Part shown: positions 22,497 through 24,518 of the stretch, piece by piece
How positions within the stretch are numbered: the first letter of the stretch is position 1
Layout of the letters: every line of letters starts with the position of its first letter
Assembly: GCA_902489145.1 (NCBI GenBank)
Contig: CABTYV010000016.1
Coordinates: forward strand, 1 to 24,518
Direction of reading: 5' to 3'
DNA: 24,518 nt
DNA from: an uncultured Tissierellia bacterium
Lineage (GTDB): Bacteria > Bacillota > Clostridia > Tissierellales > Peptoniphilaceae
Notes under the pieces: generated by a model
What the model saw: only the letters and a program-made list of their open reading frames with translations
Database searches by the model: none
What the model was told of the DNA's origin: nothing
Translations under genes and position numbers: made by a program

Positions 22497-23726
22497 CTAG
22501 GCTTCTCGCTCAAAGGGCATCGACATACAGCGTGGCCCGCCTCGTCCCACAGTCAAATTATCGGAATCCAGTACCAATAGCTCTACCCCTGCCTCGCGGA
22601 GGACCTCATTGGTCACATAGTTTCGACCATAGACGATCACTTTATTGGGGGCAATGGCCAGGGTATTGGACCCATCCGTCCACTGTTCACGCGATGCGGC
22701 AATGGGATCGCCCCCACCGCAGGGGAGCAGGCGCACCCGGTCCAGCCCCAGAATGTCCGCCAGGATTTGATCCAGATGGCCATCAAACTCCTGCACCTCC
22801 ACCTTGCTCTTCATCCGGTTGGGGGTCAGACGGAAGACCCGCAGGGTTTCTGAAATGCCGGGATGATAGGTAAAGGTATCACGGTCAATCATGGTAAAGA
22901 CCGTATCCAAATGCATAAAAGCCCGTGCGGATGGAATGACGAAGGCATAGATTCGCTCAAAAGCATTGTCCTGATCTTCAAAAAAGAGATTCATCGCCAG
23001 CTGCTGGATGGCATCCGGCTCCGTCCGAAGGGAAATCCCGATAAAAAGGGTATCCTCCGAAATCACCAGGGTATCGCCCCCCTCCAGATGGAAGGGCTGA
23101 CGACGGCCGTAGTAATCCGGTACCTGGCCTGCATAATCGGGATGATAACGGAAAATATAATCCCCGTAGATGGTCTCCCGTCGGCGGGTTTCATTGGCCA
23201 TCCGGTTAATGGCCACGCCCCGGCCCATGCAGGAGAAGGGATCCCGTGTGAAATACAGGTTGGGCATGGGGTTGATGGCCAGGCCCATCCGGTGGTCGTA
23301 CTCATCTACCAGGAGTCGCTCCTCCGCCTCTCCAAGGGCGGAGAAGGGGACGCCGGCCATGGTTTTTTCAACCAGGTCGAGATGATCCTTGGCCGCCAGA
23401 AAATAATTCTTTAGCACTTTTTTATAGGTTTGAGTATAGATGCCTGCCTCCCGGAGATACTGATCCAGAAAGGCCTCCACTAAATCAGGATGAGCATCCA
23501 GCGTTTCTGCCATCAGCTTTTCCAGATAAACCACCTCGGTACCGTTCTCACGGAAGATTTGGGCAAAAGCATCATGCTCTTTTTGAGCCTTGTAAAGGTC
23601 AGGAATATCATCGAATAAAAGATCCTCCAAACGATTGGGGGTCAAATAAAGCAATTCCTTACCGGGCCGGTGAAGCATCACCTTTTTTAAAGGCTTGATC
23701 TCACTGGTCACATGAATAGGGGGCAT
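22497..23726 (-). CDS. arcA: Arginine deiminase (ArcA)
   Basis: A 409-residue enzyme hydrolysing arginine to citrulline and ammonia, the first step of the arginine deiminase pathway. Family blocks are all present: LKKVMLHRPGKEL at the start, LTPNRLEDLLFDDIP, NLYFTRDPF, EGGDTLVIS, MHLDTVFTMID and the nucleophile region GGPRCMSMPFERE with the catalytic Cys400 ten residues from the end. Two ATGs lie two codons apart. AAGGAG is seven bases before the second (23724-23726) but almost touches the first (23730-23732), so I take the second. It is the first gene of the cluster, with a promoter and a palindrome about 30-55 bp upstream. argS follows after 35 bp. Confidence 0.97.
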   Translation of the reverse strand: MPPIHVTSEIKPLKKVMLHRPGKELLYLTPNRLEDLLFDDIPDLYKAQKEHDAFAQIFRENGTEVVYLEKLMAETLDAHPDLVEAFLDQYLREAGIYTQTYKKVLKNYFLAAKDHLDLVEKTMAGVPFSALGEAEERLLVDEYDHRMGLAINPMPNLYFTRDPFSCMGRGVAINRMANETRRRETIYGDYIFRYHPDYAGQVPDYYGRRQPFHLEGGDTLVISEDTLFIGISLRTEPDAIQQLAMNLFFEDQDNAFERIYAFVIPSARAFMHLDTVFTMIDRDTFTYHPGISETLRVFRLTPNRMKSKVEVQEFDGHLDQILADILGLDRVRLLPCGGGDPIAASREQWTDGSNTLAIAPNKVIVYGRNYVTNEVLREAGVELLVLDSDNLTVGRGGPRCMSMPFEREA

Positions 23727-23755
23727 GGACATTCTCCTTTCCGAAGCAGAAAATA

Positions 23756-23784
23756 AGTATAGAGAGAAGGCCCAAATGGGCCAA
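23756..23784 (-). promoter_or_regulatory. Promoter of the arcA cluster
   Basis: On the minus strand TTGGCC (23779-23784) and TATACT (23756-23761) are separated by exactly 17 bp. The -10 lies about 30 bp before the chosen arcA start, leaving a short leader with the ribosome binding site. The -35 is imperfect, which fits a regulated promoter. Confidence 0.6.
23769..23782. promoter_or_regulatory. Candidate operator GGCCCA-AA-TGGGCC in the arcA promoter
   Basis: A perfect 14-bp palindrome that overlaps the -35 box and spacer of the arcA promoter. A protein bound here would block RNA polymerase. It does not resemble the AT-rich ARG box of ArgR, so the regulator is unknown. It could also be an accidental GC palindrome. 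Confidence 0.4.
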
Positions 23785-23814
23785 CCGTTCTCCTCGATTT
23801 TACCACAAGTCCGC

Positions 23815-23858
23815 CGAAGAAAGAAAAGAATTGCCCACCGGAAAGGGTGTGCAATTCT
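23815..23858 (-). terminator. Rho-independent terminator after the U32-family gene
   Basis: AGAATTGC / GCAATTCT (23851-23858 and 23827-23834) with five further inner positions, one mismatched, and a loop of six bases forms the stem. TTTTCTTTCTT follows on the minus strand. It separates the U32 gene from the arcA promoter. Confidence 0.8.
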
Positions 23859-23864
23859 CCGCTT

Positions 23865-24518
23865 TTATGCTTTCTTTTTTCGAAGGAGATCCCCTACGCT
23901 GCCCCCCTCCGCAAGCGGGAGCCAGACGCGCGACAGGGGTACCCTCGCCCGGTCTAGTGGGGTTCCCTTTTCATCTTCGATCGCTTCGATCCGATAGGTG
24001 GAAAAGGGGCCCTGGGATCGGAGGAGCTCCACCTGTTCGCCGGTTGAGAAGGGATTTCGGACCTCCACCTCCATCCGCCTCCTGTTTGGATCGATCGCAA
24101 GAATGGTCCCCAGGTAAGCGTAATTCTGAATATAGGAGGTCGTCTGATAGTTTTGTCCCTCTGGGCCCGGAGGGCCCAGAAGAAAGCCACTGGTAAAAGA
24201 GCGGTGGCTGGTCTTGGCCAGTTCTTCTAAAAGCACCTGGACCGCTTCCGCCCCCCACTGGCCGGAGGCTAAGAGGTCCAGGGCCCGTCGGTAGGCATGA
24301 ACGACAGTCGCCACATAAAAGGCACTTTTGACCCGCCCTTCAATCTTAAAAGAGGAGACGCCAGCCTCCACCAGCTCCTTCAAATAGGGCAAGAGGCAAA
24401 GGTCCTTGGAGTTGAAAATAAAGCTTTCGCCCCCCCCCTCCACGATGGGAAAGGCCTGGTCAGGCCGGGTGGCCTCCACCAGCGCATATTTCCATCGGCA
24501 GGCCTGAGCGCAGTCTCC
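23865..24518 (-). CDS. Peptidase U32 family protein (TrhP/RlhA-like RNA hydroxylation type), C-terminal part
   Basis: The last 217 residues of a protein that starts beyond the right edge; the frame is open through the edge, beginning GDCAQACRWKYALVEATRP. The U32 signature follows: FNSKDLCLLPYLKELVEAGV and SSFKIEGRVKSAFYVATVV. The C-terminal small domain with AYLGTILAID and FSTGEQVELL is present. Many members are labelled collagenase-like proteases, but characterised bacterial homologues (TrhP, RlhA) take part in tRNA or rRNA hydroxylation. The conserved cysteines of the CAQACRW segment are kept. It has its own terminator and is not part of the arginine cluster. An internal GTG at 24479 is not the start. 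The family call is firm; the subfamily is open. Confidence 0.88.
   Translation of the reverse strand, partial: GDCAQACRWKYALVEATRPDQAFPIVEGGGESFIFNSKDLCLLPYLKELVEAGVSSFKIEGRVKSAFYVATVVHAYRRALDLLASGQWGAEAVQVLLEELAKTSHRSFTSGFLLGPPGPEGQNYQTTSYIQNYAYLGTILAIDPNRRRMEVEVRNPFSTGEQVELLRSQGPFSTYRIEAIEDEKGTPLDRARVPLSRVWLPLAEGGSVGDLLRKKKA

Noticed and set aside
11312..23864. ARG boxes (ArgR sites) in the arginine cluster
   Set aside because: The intergenic regions were read for AT-rich ARG-box-like dyads; none convincing was found.
24160..24180. Perfect inverted repeat TCTGGGCCC-GGA-GGGCCCAGA
   Set aside because: It lies within the U32-family coding sequence (Gly-Pro-rich segment) with no T-run; probably a by-product of the encoded residues.
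1..24518. CRISPR arrays, tRNA or rRNA genes, transposons, prophage
   Set aside because: No direct repeat series, cloverleaf, ribosomal RNA segment, transposase or integrase was seen; the DNA is densely coding on one strand at a time.

Overview
The window looks like chromosomal DNA from a Gram-positive anaerobe of the Firmicutes (Clostridia/Tissierellia-like), with a fairly high GC content for that group (mid-50s % by eye). The evidence is the gmk-rpoZ-coaBC-priA housekeeping order, a YtrA-type regulator with its ABC exporter, RqcH next to SbcCD, strong AGGAGG ribosome binding sites, some TTG and GTG starts, and a large arginine-fermentation cluster. I do not assign a genus. No RNA gene, CRISPR array, insertion sequence or phage element was seen, and no gene-free stretch exceeds about 135 bases.

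Left part (1-2704, minus strand): a tightly packed core operon gmk, rpoZ, coaBC and the 5' part of priA, which runs off the left edge. Genes overlap or are almost touching. Divergent from it (2792-5757, plus strand) is a small regulated ABC-transporter operon: a GntR/YtrA-like repressor, an ATPase and a large permease. A good promoter with palindromes over the likely start of transcription suggests autoregulation. Next (5809-11255, plus) come rqcH, sbcD and sbcC, joined by two ATGA overlaps. They combine rescue of stalled ribosomes (alanine tailing) with the SbcCD nuclease. A bidirectional terminator ends this unit and also the opposing one.

Right part (11312-23732, minus strand): an eleven-gene co-directional array centred on the arginine deiminase pathway. 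In transcription order it is arcA, argS, an ECF-type S component, a DUF1893 protein, two tandem LOR/SDH-type (TIGR00300-like) ornithine cyclodeaminase homologues, arcC, a miniature double-AAA+ Clp ATPase, arcB, a nucleoside-recognition (Gate) domain membrane protein, and a threonine-aldolase-like PLP enzyme. ArcA makes citrulline, ArcB splits it to ornithine and carbamoyl phosphate, and ArcC makes ATP. The cyclodeaminase-like pair could then turn ornithine into proline and ammonia, which would give an arginine-to-proline catabolic route. No ArcD antiporter is present, so the Gate protein is the obvious transport candidate. Terminators after the second cyclodeaminase homologue and after arcB suggest graded expression by read-through or extra promoters.

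Right edge (23865-24518, minus): the 3' part of a U32-family peptidase/RNA-hydroxylation gene with its own terminator, followed by the arcA promoter.

The most interesting observations are the two cyclodeaminase homologues with seemingly complementary motif loss, the mini-Clp ATPase inside an arginine-fermentation cluster (no N or M domain, an altered pore loop and no ClpP loop), and the companions DUF1893, ECF-S and Gate protein, which have no obvious textbook role in the pathway.
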